Assembly: GCA_009885955.1 (NCBI GenBank)
Contig: VFJS01000074.1
Location: forward strand, 1-53,225
Length of the DNA: 53,225 nt
Origin: Spirochaetia bacterium
GTDB lineage: Bacteria > Spirochaetota > UBA4802 > UBA5550
Direction: 5' to 3'
Shown: positions 51,562 to 53,225 of the stretch, piece after piece
Position numbering within the stretch: the stretch's first letter is position 1
Layout: each line of letters starts with the position of its first letter
Position numbers and translations under genes: made by a program
The notes under the pieces: model-generated
Seen by the model: only the letters and a program-made list of their open reading frames with translations
Databases searched by the model: none
What the model was told of the DNA's origin: nothing

Positions 51562-52740
51562 CTATTTACCTGATGAAGAATTATACTTTTTGATAAATCT
51601 GATTACCCCATCGGCCACACCGCGGGCTATTTTTTTCTGATAATCTGAAGTCAGCAACAAGGCAGCTTCATTCCTGTTGGTAATATATCCTACTTCTACA
51701 AGTGCAGCAGGCATTAGCGAACCTCTCAGAACAAAAAAATCGGCTTTTTTTACACCCCTTGACTTATTTTTGGATATCGTACCGGAAATGCCCGCCTGTA
51801 TTTGATCAGCAAGCATTGAGCTTTCCTTCTGTATCTGGGTTGTTATCATCATTGCTTCGATGTAATCTACATCCCTGAAAGTCTTTCCTTTTTTTTCTTC
51901 AAATATAACAACATCATTCTCAAGAGCAGCCGTATTTCTTGCCTCTTCATTTGTAGGATTTTGAGATAAAAAATAGGTCTCAAAACCAGAAATTTTAGGA
52001 GAAAGCGCTGCGTTTACATGGATACTGACAAAAAGGCCATTTGTTTTATCCTTTAAAAACCTGTTTGCAAATTCGGTCCTCTGAAATAGTTCGATAAAAA
52101 TATCTTTATCCCTGGATAGCCTGATTTTTATCCCTTTTAAGTTTGTAGATAAATAATTTTCCACATATCTTGCAATTTTAAGAGTAATACTTTTTTCCTT
52201 TATTCCGCCACGTCCCATGGCACCTGGATCTTTTCCGCCATGTCCCGGATCAATTATTATAAAACTGATCCTGTCACTGGTTTCTGTCAATAGTTTCCTA
52301 TCAATCGTGGATTCTTTTTTCCCAATTTTTTCTTTATCTCCGGAATCATGATCAAGAGAAATCCTGTCATTAAAATATACTACACCCTTCCCGGGAAACA
52401 TTGAATCAATTAAGGGCTCAATAAATTTCAGAGGAATCATTATTTCACCTTTAAAACGATCAACAGGATAAGTAGATTTAAAGAGCTTCCCGTCAATGAT
52501 CATGTAATGAAGCCCTACAGCATAAGCAGCCTGGTGATTTTTATTGTATATTTTGCCCCTCTGCAGAAAAAAATCAAAGTTTGATTCAAGGTTTAAAAAC
52601 ACAATTAGTTCATACAGGGAAACATATTGTTTGTTATCAATGAATTTAATAAAGAGCTGGTTTTTATCTGCTGTTGCTGTTCCAATGAATGCTAGCGGCA
52701 TTAAGAGGATAAGGATATTTGTTAAAATAGTATTTTTCAA
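51562..52740 (-). CDS. N-acetylmuramoyl-L-alanine amidase (Amidase_3)
   Basis: This 392-residue exported zinc amidase has a signal peptide. A copper-amine-oxidase-like N-terminal domain follows (about 30-130), then a C-terminal Amidase_3 domain (about 165-385) with IIIDPGHGGKDPGAMGRGG, SIHVNA, and the catalytic Glu in PAALVEVGYITN. It cleaves the amide between MurNAc and L-Ala, as in cell separation. The downstream GerMN gene is probably co-transcribed. Region 52741-53160 shows no gene. Confidence 0.92.
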   Translation of the reverse strand: MKNTILTNILILLMPLAFIGTATADKNQLFIKFIDNKQYVSLYELIVFLNLESNFDFFLQRGKIYNKNHQAAYAVGLHYMIIDGKLFKSTYPVDRFKGEIMIPLKFIEPLIDSMFPGKGVVYFNDRISLDHDSGDKEKIGKKESTIDRKLLTETSDRISFIIIDPGHGGKDPGAMGRGGIKEKSITLKIARYVENYLSTNLKGIKIRLSRDKDIFIELFQRTEFANRFLKDKTNGLFVSIHVNAALSPKISGFETYFLSQNPTNEEARNTAALENDVVIFEEKKGKTFRDVDYIEAMMITTQIQKESSMLADQIQAGISGTISKNKSRGVKKADFFVLRGSLMPAALVEVGYITNRNEAALLLTSDYQKKIARGVADGVIRFIKKYNSSSGK

Positions 52741-53167
52741 AATAAAATAAAATGACTGTCAATAGTCATCTGTTTTATAATTACCGGAAAACCGGTATAT
52801 TGGCATTATAAAATCCAGTAAGATTTAAACTTACATTTTCTTAAACCAGTATTAAATGATTGCATAAACATGAAAACTCATTTTTATGCAGAGATTCAGA
52901 TGACGGTTCAACATTTTGATATCCTTATAAGGCAAATATAATAAAATGTCGATAGAGTCAAGATTTTTTTTTTAAATACATTATGACCAATTTCATATGT
53001 AGTTTTTTCTTTTAGATACATTTTAAAAGCTGGAAATTTTAAAAGTATCATAATGAAGAATAAAAAAGATTCTATTATTCAAAAATCCTCATGAATCATT
53101 GGTTTGTTAACAAACATTTTACTCAGATTTAGAATGAATTTTTTATCAGAAATAAGATAAAGAGTTG

Positions 53168-53225
53168 TAACCTCGTTTAATCGCCGTAGAATGGCGATAC
53201 CGTAGCAGGTAAAAAAACGAGGTTA
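53168..53225. other. structured inverted-repeat element at window edge (three-way junction)
   Basis: TAACCTCGTTT (53168-53178) is perfectly complementary to AAACGAGGTTA (53215-53225). Inside are two hairpins, ATCGCC/GGCGAT (53180-53198) and ACC/GGT (53199-53210), with loops GTAGAAT and GTAGCA. I recognise no known RNA family or attachment site. It could be an RNA element or a folded single-strand recombination site; the window ends there. Confidence 0.5.

Noticed and set aside
53168-53225. Integron attC site
   Set aside because: The arms are perfectly symmetrical and lack the expected extrahelical bases and core GTTRRRY/RYYYAAC pair on the left side. It is left as an unassigned structure.
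1-53225. tRNA or rRNA genes
   Set aside because: I looked for T-loop (GGTTCGAATCC-like) and other conserved motifs and found none with a fitting cloverleaf. The TTCGAA palindromes mimic the motif but not the structure.

Overview
The window looks like chromosome from an anaerobic or facultative diderm bacterium. A LolA-type lipoprotein carrier, many lipoproteins, peptidoglycan enzymes with DapF, RodZ, an MCP, FecR/CsgG-like proteins, a ferredoxin-dependent 2-oxoacid oxidoreductase and a multihaem cytochrome all fit an environmental spirochaete-like lineage. No rRNA or other decisive marker is present, so that placement is an inference from gene content. Base composition is moderate, with AT-rich intergenic DNA and accessory genes.

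Layout. 1-1900: accessory DNA with a possible group II intron remnant, a PIN-domain toxin-antitoxin pair and an orphan membrane protein between two ~71-bp direct repeats. 1980-6281: envelope genes (PDZ protein with GND-Y repeats, NlpC/P60-like hydrolase, DUF4349 lipoprotein). 6327-9613: serA, serC and rex, with two Rex-type operators and a 303-bp MITE-like element that supplies the end of rex. 9760-12423: a PstS-like binding protein and an MCP behind a promoter whose spacer is a perfect PerR/Fur-like palindrome. 12460-15800: an accessory island with two REP-associated tyrosine transposase (RAYT) genes, HicAB, VapBC and TTCGAA-centred palindromes. 16044-22010: a large Ig/LamG lipoprotein, then an ECF sigma factor, a membrane protein and a CsgG-like protein. 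22432-25749: a DUF1015 protein (possible serine kinase family) behind a strong promoter and a 17-codon leader ORF, then a MASE1 histidine kinase.

25787-36381 is a metabolic block: a branched-chain amino acid ABC transporter (livKHMGF), a short-chain dehydrogenase, an acyl-CoA synthetase, an ACT-domain protein and a four-subunit 2-oxoacid:ferredoxin oxidoreductase of VorB type. Together these read as uptake and oxidative catabolism of branched-chain amino acids. 36466-37845 holds a HIT protein and a membrane-anchored multihaem cytochrome. 37971-42215 is a tight housekeeping operon lolA-rodZ-rimO-pgsA-pgpA. 42496-47752 holds a small ORF with a structured leader, an AcuB-like CBS protein, a FecR lipoprotein, an ADP-ribosylglycohydrolase-like protein lacking its metal ligands, and an exported protein of unknown function. 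47901-52740 is cell-wall related: M23 peptidase, polysaccharide deacetylase, dapF, a GerMN protein and an amidase.

The most striking signal is the palindrome family. Seven long, mostly perfect palindromes share a GACGATTCGAATCGTC-like core. Their outer arms differ from copy to copy yet stay self-complementary. Three copies lie in frame inside the coding sequences of the two RAYT genes, the enzymes expected to mobilise or maintain such repeats. Several other repeat families (CCCTCACC elements, a CTCTGTGGC element, a GGCTCCGCTCA element) fill intergenic gaps.
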